Below are positions 53,992 through 62,098 of a stretch of 64,000 bases of DNA, piece after piece. The stretch covers positions 2,604,001-2,668,000 of the forward strand of contig NZ_CP060587.1 in NCBI RefSeq assembly GCF_014334735.1, given 5' to 3'. The DNA is from Aeromicrobium senzhongii. Its GTDB lineage: Bacteria > Actinomycetota > Actinomycetes > Propionibacteriales > Nocardioidaceae. Position 1 is the first letter of the stretch. Each line of letters opens with the position of its first letter. The notes under the pieces are model-generated. The model made no database searches. It was not told the origin of the DNA and saw only the letters and a program-made list of their open reading frames with translations. The position numbers and the translations under genes are program-made.

Positions 53992-55038
53992 TCACCGTAG
54001 CGCCCGGCGCGAGCCTCCCGAACGCCCCCGGCGGACCACGAGGAACACCAGCACCGCGACGAGGCCTGCGGCGCCGATCCCACCCACGACGAGGGTGCGG
54101 CCGTCGACCACGTCATCGGACGCCTCATCCGCGCCGGTCACCGGCGCGGTGGACGACGTCGGCTCGGGCGTGGCGGTGGCCACCGTGTCCGGATCCCGGG
54201 TCGCGGCACCTCCGGACGGCAGGGCGAGCCGGTACAGGGGCGAGTCGGCGCCCTCGCTGCCGACGAGCACCGCGTCGTCGGACACGAACGCCACGGTCTC
54301 GGACTGCTCCAGCGGCGGCAGCGAACCGCTGCCGACGACGCTCCAGTCGGCGGGGTCGATCGACCACAGCGAGCCGTAGGACAGCAGCGTGACCCGCGAG
54401 CCGTCGCGCGAGTAGGCGCCGTCGGTGACCAGCGCCGGAAGACCCGAGGCCGTCTGCTCGAACTCGGTGGTCCGGCCCACGTCGAGGTCGCCCTCGGAGA
54501 GCATCAGGACGGTCGCATCGGCGAGCGACTTCGTGACGACCTGCAGCCGGTCGGACTCCGGCGGGGCCAGCAGCGCCTCGACGTCGGCGGGGCCGCCCTC
54601 GAGCGAGACGGGGAAGCGGCGCGCGTCGACCGTGGCCGTCGTACGGCCGGGCTCCTCGATGGCGTAGAGGGCGAGGTCACCGCGCTCGGCCCGGTTGTCG
54701 CCGATGTCGCCGATCCACAGCGTGCCGTCGCGCAGGGCCAGCGCCTCGACGTCGCGGAACTGCGCGCGGACGGTGGTGACTCCGACGACCGCACCGGTCG
54801 TGAGATCGACGGCGAAGACCTCGGCAGCATTCCCCGAGTCGTTGACCGTGTAGGCCAGATCGTCCTCGGCGGTGCTGACGGCCAGGCCGCTCGACTCGGT
54901 GATCCTGGGGTCCGAGAGCGTCGTCACCGGCTCGGCGACGGCAGCGTCCGCCCGGTCGATCAGCGATGCCACGACGACCACGACGATCAGGGCGAGCAGC
55001 AGCCCGGGGATCAACAAGCGGCGATGACGGGGATTCAC
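53992..55038 (-). CDS. Membrane-anchored beta-propeller-like protein
   Basis: 348 residues. N-terminal hydrophobic signal or anchor (about 9-27), an extracytoplasmic domain (about 35-275) with repeated beta strands reminiscent of a propeller (SSGLAVSTAEDDLAYTVNDS, LALRDGTLWIGDIGDN, GAYSRDGSRVTLLSY), a Thr/Pro-rich stalk (about 285-310), a C-terminal helix (about 318-337) and a basic tail (RRGRSGGSRRALR). So it is held at the surface by the C-terminus. Function unknown. Preceded by GAAGGAAGG; divergent from DUF2530. Confidence 0.75.
   Translation of the reverse strand: MNPRHRRLLIPGLLLALIVVVVVASLIDRADAAVAEPVTTLSDPRITESSGLAVSTAEDDLAYTVNDSGNAAEVFAVDLTTGAVVGVTTVRAQFRDVEALALRDGTLWIGDIGDNRAERGDLALYAIEEPGRTTATVDARRFPVSLEGGPADVEALLAPPESDRLQVVTKSLADATVLMLSEGDLDVGRTTEFEQTASGLPALVTDGAYSRDGSRVTLLSYGSLWSIDPADWSVVGSGSLPPLEQSETVAFVSDDAVLVGSEGADSPLYRLALPSGGAATRDPDTVATATPEPTSSTAPVTGADEASDDVVDGRTLVVGGIGAAGLVAVLVFLVVRRGRSGGSRRALR
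53994..53999 (-). promoter_or_regulatory. -10 TACGGT of the carbonic anhydrase gene
   Basis: TACGGT ends six bases before ATG 53987 and lies inside the last codons of the upstream gene. Confidence 0.4.
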
Positions 55039-55067
55039 ACGCGCACCTTCCTTCCCGGGCTGCGGGC

Positions 55068-55073
55068 TATCGT
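55068..55073 (+). promoter_or_regulatory. -10 TATCGT of the DUF2530 gene
   Basis: TATCGT ends six bases before ATG 55080. Confidence 0.5.
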
Positions 55074-55079
55074 GGGGGC

Positions 55080-55583
55080 ATGGCCCGTACGAAGAAGTCG
55101 CGCATCCCCGACCTGGGCCGCCCCGAGGTCACGGAGCTGGAGTTCGGCCGCACGACCCATCGCGTGGCGGACGTCGAGCCCATGGACGTCGACGGCGTCC
55201 GCACGATGACCATCGGCACGATCGGCTGGGGCATCGTGGCGATCGCCCTGCTGCCGTTCTGGGGCAACCTGCAGGAGCAGGGTCGCACGTGGTGGCTCTG
55301 GACGGCGATCGCCGGGCTGGGGCTGGGCCTCATGGGCATCGAGTTCTGCAAGCGACGCCGCGACGCGCTGCTCGAGCGGCAGGCGGAGGCGCCCGCGGCG
55401 AAGAAGACGCCCGAGGTCACGACGACCCCGAGGGCCGCCAAGCCCGCCAAGCCCGCCAAGCCCGCGAAGGCTCCCCGGGCCGAGAAGACCCGCGCCCCGC
55501 GCGCTCAGCAGGCCGAGGTCGCCCCGCCGGCCGAGAGCAGCGAGCCGACCGAGCGACCGATCGGACGGCGTCGCAGGAACTGA
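55080..55583 (+). CDS. DUF2530-like membrane protein with AKP-rich tail
   Basis: 167 residues from ATG 55080. Core (about 14-90): a short strand TELEFGRTTHRVADVEPMDV, then two helices (about 43-60 and 71-89). The C-terminus (about 98-167) is a disordered Ala/Lys/Pro-rich tail with KPAKPAKPAK repeats, ending RPIGRRRRN. DUF2530 proteins are small actinobacterial membrane proteins of unknown role, commonly near serC and DUF3027 as here (Rv0882-Rv0884c order in M. tuberculosis). The tail could bind nucleic acid or anionic surfaces (inference). Confidence 0.82.
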   Translation: MARTKKSRIPDLGRPEVTELEFGRTTHRVADVEPMDVDGVRTMTIGTIGWGIVAIALLPFWGNLQEQGRTWWLWTAIAGLGLGLMGIEFCKRRRDALLERQAEAPAAKKTPEVTTTPRAAKPAKPAKPAKAPRAEKTRAPRAQQAEVAPPAESSEPTERPIGRRRRN

Positions 55584-55597
55584 GGCCCCACGGCCTC
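55582..55597. terminator. Small hairpin between DUF2530 and DUF3027 genes
   Basis: 6-bp stem GAGGCC / GGCCTC around CCAC, overlapping the DUF2530 stop codon, between convergent genes. Weak candidate. Confidence 0.35.
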
Positions 55598-55623
55598 GCA
55601 CCATCGCAGCAGGCACGACGGGC

Positions 55624-56346
55624 TCAGAACTCCTCGACCTGCACGCTGATCGTGTCGTAGACCGGGTCCGGCAGCTTCGAGGCCGACGACGAGCGCTTGG
55701 GCCGGCTGCCCGAGTGCGCACCGCACCCGTGGGTCAGCGCGACGACGCGTCCGTCGGCGTTCGCCATCTTGTTCGCGCACACGCCGAACCGGTCGGACAG
55801 GTCGCCGGCCAGGGAGACGAGGAACCCGCACGTGCCGCAGACGCCCGGCGCCTGCTTGGCGATCGGGGTGTCGGGTCCGGCGTCGCCCTCGTACCAGCGC
55901 TCGGCGGCGTCCTCGCGTCCTTCGAGGGAGAGGACCCACTCGCGACCGAGACCGATCTCGCGGGCGAAGTGACGGTCGACCACGCCGGTTCCGTCGCCGT
56001 CGCCGGCCGACCAGGCCGGGACGAGCCGGATGTCGTCCTCCTCGGGCGGCAGCACGTCGCCGGGACCGAGGTCGCCGGGACGGATCCGCTCGCGGTAGGG
56101 CGTCCATGCCGGAGCGACGATCGCCTCGTCGCCGGGCAGCAGCACGATGTCGTTGACGGTGGTGTGGTCGTCCAGCACGCACACGCTGACCGCCCAGTAC
56201 CAGCCGCGGTATCCGGGCAGCAGGCACGCGAAGCGCTCGGTCAGCAGCCCCGGCGCCTCCTCGGTGGTGCCGAGGTGATCACCGACGGTGCCGTCGTCGA
56301 GGCTCTCGTCGAGGGCCGCGCGTGCGTGGGAGGTCACCGTGCTCAT
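55624..56346 (-). CDS. DUF3027 protein with zinc-ribbon-like motif
   Basis: 240 residues. N-terminal ALDESLDDGTVGDHLG, then LLPGYRGWYWAVSVCVLDDH, the core of DUF3027. In the C-terminal half, GVCGTCGFLVSLAGDLSDRF with VCANKMANADGRVV and LTHGCGAHS provides CxxC and further Cys/His, so a zinc site is likely. Actinobacterial protein of unknown role beside serC/DUF2530. GACAAT seven bases before the ATG may be the -10, overlapping GGAGG. Confidence 0.88.
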   Translation of the reverse strand: MSTVTSHARAALDESLDDGTVGDHLGTTEEAPGLLTERFACLLPGYRGWYWAVSVCVLDDHTTVNDIVLLPGDEAIVAPAWTPYRERIRPGDLGPGDVLPPEEDDIRLVPAWSAGDGDGTGVVDRHFAREIGLGREWVLSLEGREDAAERWYEGDAGPDTPIAKQAPGVCGTCGFLVSLAGDLSDRFGVCANKMANADGRVVALTHGCGAHSGSRPKRSSSASKLPDPVYDTISVQVEEF

Positions 56347-56405
56347 GCCTCCGATTGTCCCTCACCGGCCCATACCGGACCAACCCGGCCGGTCCGCCGC
56401 AGGGG

Positions 56406-57323
56406 TCACGGCACGAGCACGGCCGCCAGCACGACGAGCACGGGCAGCGACGCCACCGTCGTCACCGCCACGCAGTCACGGGCCAGGACCGTCGCGTGCC
56501 CGAACCGCGAGGCGTACACGAACACGTTCTGCGCCGTGGGCAACGCCGCCATCAGGGTGACCCCGGCGGTCTCGTGTGCGCTGAGATCGAGCGCGTACCG
56601 GGCCACCAGGTACGCGACGAGCGGTTGCCACGCGAGCTTGAGGACGGAGACGAAGGCGACCTCACGGCCGTTGCCGTGCCCGACCCGGGGCCCGAAGCGC
56701 AACGCGACGCCGTAGGCCAGCAGAGCACTCGGAATGGCCATCGCCCCCAGCAGCGAGATCGGCTCGGCCACGACGCGCGGCATCTCCACGTGCGCCAGCG
56801 ACAGCAGCACCCCGATGACCGCCGCGACCGAGACCGGGTTGCGCAGCCCTGCCTGGACGAACGACCACGGGGTGGCTCGGACGCCGGCGTCCATGCTCAG
56901 GAAGGTCAGCGCGAGCGGCGCGTAGATGGTCAGCTGCAGCACCATCGTCGGCAGCGCGAACGCCGCGTCGCCCAGGACGAATCCCGCGATCGGCAGGCCG
57001 AGGTACCCGGCGTTGGCGTACGACGACGAGAGTCCGCCCACCACGGCGTCGCGTCGCGCGCGACCACGCCAGCGGGCCCACGGCAGGTAGACCGCGAGGC
57101 TGCCCACCACCGCGGCGACGGCGACCACGAACCACGGACCGAAGACCGTGCCGAGGTCGGTCGAGCCCAGGACGTCGATCAGCAGCGCCGGAGTGGCGAC
57201 GAAGTAGACGAGGCGCGAGAGCACGACCTGGCTGGCGGCGTCGAGCACCCCCGTCGCGGCCAGGACGTAGCCCACCGCGATGAGGGCGCCGATGACCGCG
57301 AAGCCCTCGAGCGCTCCGGTCAC
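56406..57323 (-). CDS. AEC (auxin efflux carrier) family transporter
   Basis: 305 residues, ten hydrophobic helices. LIAVGYVLAATGVLDAASQV in the first helices, SYANAGYLGLPIAGFVLGD (conserved AEC loop with Asn/Gly), QAGLRNPVSVAAVIGVLLSL and LMAALPTAQNVFVYASRFG near the end. AEC members export or import carboxylates such as malate. GTG start, only four bases after the cold-shock gene, so the two are co-transcribed. Substrate unknown. Confidence 0.9.
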   Translation of the reverse strand: MTGALEGFAVIGALIAVGYVLAATGVLDAASQVVLSRLVYFVATPALLIDVLGSTDLGTVFGPWFVVAVAAVVGSLAVYLPWARWRGRARRDAVVGGLSSSYANAGYLGLPIAGFVLGDAAFALPTMVLQLTIYAPLALTFLSMDAGVRATPWSFVQAGLRNPVSVAAVIGVLLSLAHVEMPRVVAEPISLLGAMAIPSALLAYGVALRFGPRVGHGNGREVAFVSVLKLAWQPLVAYLVARYALDLSAHETAGVTLMAALPTAQNVFVYASRFGHATVLARDCVAVTTVASLPVLVVLAAVLVP

Positions 57324-57327
57324 CCGA

Positions 57328-57723
57328 TCAGGCGTCGAGGTCGGCCGCGAGGCGACGCAGCAGCTGCGCGACCTGGCGGGCGCGCTTGCCCTCGGGGTGC
57401 CGGCCGTGCCGGTAGCCCTCGCCCAGGCCGTCCAGGAGGTTCACGAGGTCCTCGACGATGACGACCATCTCCTCGGGAGACTTCCGTCGCGCCTGGGCCT
57501 GCGCCTGGGCCACCGAGGGGGTGGGGTCGAGCACGCGCACCTGGAGCGCCTGGTCGCCGCGGCGGCCGGCGGCGATGCCGAACTCGACGCGCGTGCCGGC
57601 CTTGAGCGTGGTGACGCCGTCGGGGAGCGCGTCGGACCGCACGTAGACGTCGTCGCCGTCCTCACGACTGAGGAAACCGAACCCCTTCTCGGGGTCGTAC
57701 CACTTCACCTTGCCGGTGGGCAT
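57328..57723 (-). CDS. Cold-shock domain protein with C-terminal extension
   Basis: 131 residues. The cold-shock domain (1-66) has PTGKVKWYDPEKGFGFLSRE (RNP1 KGFGF) and DDVYVRSDALPDG (RNP2-like VYVR). Typical Csp proteins end near residue 67; here 65 further residues follow, with a helical EEMVVIVEDLVNLLDGLGEG and a basic end (GKRARQVAQLLRRLAADL). Long-tailed Csp proteins occur in actinobacteria (e.g. CspB-like Rv0871). RNA chaperone role inferred. AAAGGAA precedes the ATG; TAGACT at 57760-57765 would give a leader of about 30 bases. Confidence 0.92.
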   Translation of the reverse strand: MPTGKVKWYDPEKGFGFLSREDGDDVYVRSDALPDGVTTLKAGTRVEFGIAAGRRGDQALQVRVLDPTPSVAQAQAQARRKSPEEMVVIVEDLVNLLDGLGEGYRHGRHPEGKRARQVAQLLRRLAADLDA

Positions 57724-57759
57724 GACCGTTCCTTTGCGTTCGCCGGGTGCAACGTCTGC

Positions 57760-57765
57760 AGTCTA
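57760..57765 (-). promoter_or_regulatory. -10 TAGACT of the cold-shock gene
   Basis: TAGACT lies about 36 bases before the ATG at 57723, leaving a short leader with a ribosome-binding site (AAAGGAA), unlike the leaderless neighbours. Confidence 0.45.
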
Positions 57766-57810
57766 GTGGCCTCCGGGCCCGGAGCGGGTCCCGCTGCTGC
57801 CCGGATCCCG

Positions 57811-58797
57811 TCACGGCTCCGTGTCGTCGTCGCTGTCGAAGTCGACGGAGATGGTCTGGAATCCCTTGTGCCGCTGCATCCGCGCGTACTGGGCGTAGGC
57901 GCGTCGATCGCCCTCGGTGAGCACCACGTTGTCGGTGAAGGGAGTCAGCAGGGCGCGAGGGTAGAGCCGGCGCCGGCGCACGACGTTGATCTCCAGACCG
58001 ATCACGATGATCGACGTCAGCAGGAACAGCAGGGCGATCAGTCCGAGGACGAGCGCGAAGGTCTGGTTCATCGACGACGCCCGCACGATCACCCGCTGCA
58101 CGTACGCGTCGCCGACGTACTGCAGCAGCTGCCAGCCCAGCGCGCAGAACAGCGAGCCCGGCAGCACCGACCGCCAGGACGCCCGGCGCAGGCTCACGAG
58201 CTTGAACACGGTGATGAAGATCCCCCACGACACGAGCAGACCGACGAAGCGGACCAGCAGGCCGAGGTCGGGCAGGTGGTCGATGCCGACGACCTGGGGG
58301 TTGTCCACGATCGACTGGACGACGGCGATGACGCCGATGCCGAGACCGCCGATGCTCAGCACCACGACGCTGCGCAGCCGCATGACGATCGGGTTGGGCC
58401 GGCTGTTGCGGGGAACGCCCCAGGCGACGTTCCCGGCGTTCTGGGTCGACTGCCCGACGCCGAGCGCCCCGTAGAGCGCGGCGACCGTGCCCACCACGAT
58501 CGCGGTGGTGCTGCCGGTGAGGCCCTCCGGGCGGCCCAGCTGGTCGCCGACGATCGGGAACTGACCCAGCGCCGTGTCGAGCAGATCCTGCTGCAGGTCG
58601 AGGTCGTCCTGCAGCACGAAGCCCAGGACCGACGTGGCGATCAGCATCAACGGGAAGATCGCGATGAAGGCGTAGTACGTCATGATCGCCGCCAGGTAGG
58701 GACCCTGGTCGTCGAAGAACTTGTAGACGACGGCGATCGGGAAGCCGACGACCGGGTGCTTCCGCTGATAGCGGTCGACCCGGGCGACGATGCTCAT
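57811..58797 (-). CDS. YihY/UPF0761 (RNase BN-like) membrane protein
   Basis: 328 residues from ATG 58797, overlapping the PemK-like stop by four bases. Six helices; DDQGPYLAAIMTYYAFIAIF and FPLMLIATSVLGFV are the family's first helix, TAALYGALGVGQSTQNAGN-like region and WGIFITVFKLVSLRRASW follow. Despite the old name 'ribonuclease BN', these are membrane proteins of unknown role. Acidic C-terminal tail (DFDSDDDTEP). Last gene of the acyl-CoA synthetase - PemK - YihY operon. Confidence 0.9.
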   Translation of the reverse strand: MSIVARVDRYQRKHPVVGFPIAVVYKFFDDQGPYLAAIMTYYAFIAIFPLMLIATSVLGFVLQDDLDLQQDLLDTALGQFPIVGDQLGRPEGLTGSTTAIVVGTVAALYGALGVGQSTQNAGNVAWGVPRNSRPNPIVMRLRSVVVLSIGGLGIGVIAVVQSIVDNPQVVGIDHLPDLGLLVRFVGLLVSWGIFITVFKLVSLRRASWRSVLPGSLFCALGWQLLQYVGDAYVQRVIVRASSMNQTFALVLGLIALLFLLTSIIVIGLEINVVRRRRLYPRALLTPFTDNVVLTEGDRRAYAQYARMQRHKGFQTISVDFDSDDDTEP

Positions 58798-59252
58798 GAC
58801 AGGTATTGTCGCGCAGCGCGCAGGACGCCCTCGTACACCTCGCGGGACAGCACGGCGCCTTCTCGGCGGACGTCGTCCTCGCGCACCTCGATCAACCGGT
58901 TGAGCCGGACCTCGCTCGGCCGGCCCTGGGCGTCCCAGGGCCCGGAGCCGATGTCCATCCACAAGCGGCCGGCCCGAGCCTCCTGGGCGGCGTCCGGGTC
59001 GTGGTCCTGCGACGTCATCTGCAGGGCCACCAGGGTGCCGTCCGCCCGGCGGCCGACCAGCAGGACCGGCCGGTCCTTGCCGCGGCGGGGATCGTCCTCG
59101 TAGGGCACCCAGGTCCAGACGATCTCGCCCGGGTCGGGGCGCCCGTCACGGTCGCCGGCCCACGTCGTGTCGAGGCCGGCGGTCGGCGACGCAGGGGCGC
59201 GACCGACGCCGGCGAGCCGCCGCAGGACACCGGCCAGACCCCGGCGGGGCAC
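58794..59252 (-). CDS. PemK/MazF-like protein without adjacent antitoxin
   Basis: 152 residues from GTG. After about 35 variable residues comes a PemK/MazF barrel: DPGEIVWTWVPYEDDPRRGK, DRPVLLVGRRADGTLVALQM, SQDHDPDAAQEARAGRLW, SEVRLNRLIEVREDDVRREG. No antitoxin-like small gene stands beside it; the neighbours are an acyl-CoA synthetase (four bases upstream) and YihY (overlapping). Such operon-embedded PemK-like proteins are common in actinobacteria and may not be toxins. Nuclease residues cannot be judged safely. Confidence 0.8.
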   Translation of the reverse strand: MPRRGLAGVLRRLAGVGRAPASPTAGLDTTWAGDRDGRPDPGEIVWTWVPYEDDPRRGKDRPVLLVGRRADGTLVALQMTSQDHDPDAAQEARAGRLWMDIGSGPWDAQGRPSEVRLNRLIEVREDDVRREGAVLSREVYEGVLRAARQYLS

Positions 59253-59256
59253 CGGA

Positions 59257-60861
59257 TCAGACTGTCGTCTCGAAGGCGGGCAGCTGACGCTTCATGACCT
59301 TGCCCGTGGGGTTGCGCGGCAAGGTGTCGAGGAACATGACCCCGCGCGGGACGGCCGAGCGGGCCACGTTGTCCTTGGCGTACTGCACGAGGTCGTCGGC
59401 GGTGACGCCGCTGCCCTCCTTGCGCACCACGTAGGCGGCCAGGCGCTGGCCCCACTCGGGGTCGGCGATGCCGGTGACGACCACGTCGGCGACCTCGGGG
59501 TGCTCGACGAGGCAGTCCTCCAGCTCGCGCGGGAAGACGTTCTCGCCGCCGGAGATGATCATGTCGTCGTCGCGGCCGGCCACGAAGAGTCGACCTTCCT
59601 CGTCGAAGTAGCCGAGGTCGCCCGAGTCCATGAGACCGGAGTGGAAGGACTTGTTGCGACCGTCGGTGTACCCGCCGAAGGGCATGTCGTTCACGACGTG
59701 GATGACGCCGATGTCGCCCTGGGGCACCTCGATGCCGTCGTGGTCGAGGATCTTGACGGTCGTGCGCCACGGGACGCGGCCGGCCGTACCGGGCGCAGCC
59801 CGCAGATCCTTCGGGTCGGCGATCGTGATCCAGCTGGTCTCGGTCGCGCCGTAGAAGTTGTAGATCGAGTCGGTGAACATGTCCATGAAGTGCAGGGCCA
59901 GGTCGCCGGCCAGGGCCGAGCCGCTGGACGCCGTGATCTTCAGGCTCGACACGTCGGTGTCCTTGACGACCTGGGGGTCGGCCTTGACCATGCGCTGGAG
60001 CATGAGCGGCACGACGACCAGGACCTCGACCTTGTACTTCTCGATGTCGCGCAGCGTCTGCTCGGGGCTGAACCGACGCCGGAACACGAACGTGGGGCAC
60101 GTCGACATGCCGAAGCCCAGGTTGATCAGGCCCCAGGAGTGGAACAGCGGCGCACCGATCGCGACCACCGAGTTGCTGCGATACGGGATCGAGCCGAAGA
60201 ACGCGAGCACCGGCTTGAGGTCCTCGGGCTCCTTGCGCTTGGCGCCCTTGGGCAGGCCCGTCGTGCCGGACGTGAAGATGATGATCTCGCCGTGCCGGGC
60301 CGGCAGCGGCTGGTCGCCGGAGGGCTGGTTGGCGGTCGCCGACTCGATCGACGGCAGGTCGTCGGGCGCGTCCCGGCCGGCCCACGCCAGCATCAGCCGG
60401 CTGCGACGCACGTCCTCGACCAGCGGCAGGAACTCCTGGTCGAGGATGAGCAGCTCGGCGCCCTCACGCTCGGCCAGGTCGGTCAGCTGGGCGCGGCTGG
60501 ACATGGTGTTGAGCAGCAGGATGCGGCCACCGAGCTGCATGACCGCGGTGAGCGCGATCACCAGGTAGCGATGGTTGCGGCACAGCACGGCGACGGAGTC
60601 GCCCGGCTGGAGTCCGCGGTCGCGCAGCACCTCGGTGAACTGGTTGATCTGCTTGGCGAAGTTCTCGTAGGTGATCTCGCCGGCGTCGTCGATGATCGCG
60701 ACCTGCTTGGGGTAGCGCTTGGCGGCGGCGTTGACACCGGAAGGGAGGCCAGGGCCCCACTTCTTGAGTTGGCGCGCAGCGCCGATCATCTTGTGGGGCG
60801 GAAGTGCCTTGATGACACCCATGCGCCGCAGCACCTTCAGTTTGTAACCCAGATCACCCAT
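59257..60861 (-). CDS. Acyl-CoA synthetase (ANL superfamily)
   Basis: 534 residues from ATG 60861. Activates a carboxylic acid with ATP and CoA via an acyl-AMP. P-loop IIFTSGTTGLPKGAKRK (about 195-209), YNFYGATETSWITIADP (A5), GYTDGRNKSFHSGLMDSGDL and GRDDDMIISGGENVFPREL (hinge), C-terminal RNPTGKVMKRQL with the catalytic Lys. Fatty acid or aromatic substrate undefined. I use ATG 60861 rather than 60933 because TAGGCT (60869-60874) lies seven bases before it and the upstream residues are not conserved-looking. First gene of an operon with the PemK-like and YihY genes. Confidence 0.93.
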   Translation of the reverse strand: MGDLGYKLKVLRRMGVIKALPPHKMIGAARQLKKWGPGLPSGVNAAAKRYPKQVAIIDDAGEITYENFAKQINQFTEVLRDRGLQPGDSVAVLCRNHRYLVIALTAVMQLGGRILLLNTMSSRAQLTDLAEREGAELLILDQEFLPLVEDVRRSRLMLAWAGRDAPDDLPSIESATANQPSGDQPLPARHGEIIIFTSGTTGLPKGAKRKEPEDLKPVLAFFGSIPYRSNSVVAIGAPLFHSWGLINLGFGMSTCPTFVFRRRFSPEQTLRDIEKYKVEVLVVVPLMLQRMVKADPQVVKDTDVSSLKITASSGSALAGDLALHFMDMFTDSIYNFYGATETSWITIADPKDLRAAPGTAGRVPWRTTVKILDHDGIEVPQGDIGVIHVVNDMPFGGYTDGRNKSFHSGLMDSGDLGYFDEEGRLFVAGRDDDMIISGGENVFPRELEDCLVEHPEVADVVVTGIADPEWGQRLAAYVVRKEGSGVTADDLVQYAKDNVARSAVPRGVMFLDTLPRNPTGKVMKRQLPAFETTV

Positions 60862-60868
60862 GGACCGG

Positions 60869-60874
60869 AGCCTA
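60869..60874 (-). promoter_or_regulatory. -10 TAGGCT of the acyl-CoA synthetase gene
   Basis: TAGGCT ends seven bases before ATG 60861 in the 43-base gap after cysC. Confidence 0.5.
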
Positions 60875-60904
60875 ACAGTCAAAACGGCAGTATCCTGCCC
60901 GTTT

Positions 60905-62098
60905 TCAGGACTCTGTGACCAAGCCCTTGTCACGCAACATCCCCAGCACGGACTCGACGCACTCGCCGACCCCGGTCCGGGAGGTGTCGATCACCAGATC
61001 GGCGTCGTCGGGCACCTCGTACGGCGAGTCGATCCCGGTGAAGTCGGGGATGAGCCCGGCCCGCGCCTTCGCGTACAGGCCCTTGCGGTCCCGGGCCTCG
61101 GCGACCGCCATCGGCGTGGCCACGTGGATGACCAGGAAGGGCGACGTGGGCTCGACCCGCTCGCGCATCGCCTGGCGGGCCGACGCGAACGGCGCGATCG
61201 GTGCGCACACCGCCAGTCCGCCCACCTCGGCGACGCGCGCGGCGACCCAGGCGATGCGCGTGAGGTTGCGCTCGCGGTCCTCGCGGCCGTAGCCCAGGCC
61301 TGCCGAGAGCTCCTGGCGCACGTCGTCGCCGTCGAGCAGGACCGGGCGCGCGAGCCCTCGGGCCGTGACGGCCTCGACGAGCGCCCGGGCGACGGTGGAC
61401 TTGCCGGCCCCCGAGAGCCCGGTGAACAGCAGCACGGCGCCCCCGGCCGCTGCGGCACCCGGGTGGCGGAAGTCCAGGTACTCGTCGACGCCCGAGGTGC
61501 GCAGGGCGAGTTCCAGCACCTCCTCGGCGGTGCTGGTCTCGCTGACGGCGGGCGCCGCGAGGTACCAGGCGCGAGCGCCGGGGATCTCGTCGGCGCAGTG
61601 CCGCAGCTCGTCCATCACGGCCACGTCGGCGGCCGGGACGTCCTGACTGGCCACCCCGATCAGGGCCAGCGGCCGTCCGTCCGCGGCGCGGACGGCACGC
61701 ATGACGTCGGCAGCGCTCACGCGGCCGGCGAAGAGCGCGACGACGTGGTCGCGCAGGTCCACGGGCACGACCAGACGCAGGGCCCGGGCCGGCGGGTGCT
61801 CGGCCGCCTTGAGCGGACGGACGCGACCGGCGACCCAGGTCGTGCGGTCGTCGCGCGGGCGCGTGTCCGCCAGGACCAGGACGGCCAGTGGCGTGTTGTC
61901 GGGATCGGTCAGGGTCAGCGAGCCCTGGTCGACGGCCTCACGGGCCGCCTGGGCGGGCACCGCCAGGTGCGCCTCGACCGGCCAGTCCGCCGGAGCCCGG
62001 CCGGGCAGGCAGTAGCCGTCGACGGGCGCGAGGAACCGGCCCAGGATCAGCTCCAGCCCGTCGAGCTGCGGGCCTCGCAGGACGGCCGAGGCGCTCAT
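60905..62098 (-). CDS. cysC: Adenylyl-sulfate kinase with degenerate ATP-sulfurylase-like N-terminus
   Basis: 397 residues. The C-terminal APS kinase (about 218-395) is complete: [15 protein letters not shown] (P-loop 227-235), [60 protein letters not shown]. It phosphorylates APS to PAPS. Residues 1-215 look like bacterial ATP sulfurylase ([50 protein letters not shown]), but I see no Q-T-R-N-P-x-H-R active-site block, so this part is probably inactive. Overlaps the TauE-like gene (ATGA) and stands divergent from cysD. Confidence 0.9.

Noticed and set aside
55440-55470. Repeat AAGCCCGCC in the DUF2530 tail as a CRISPR-like or tandem DNA repeat
   Set aside because: Only the coding of a KPA-repeat protein tail; three short units inside a gene.
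58794-59252. Classical toxin-antitoxin locus
   Set aside because: Only the PemK-like half is present; neighbours are a metabolic gene and a membrane protein.
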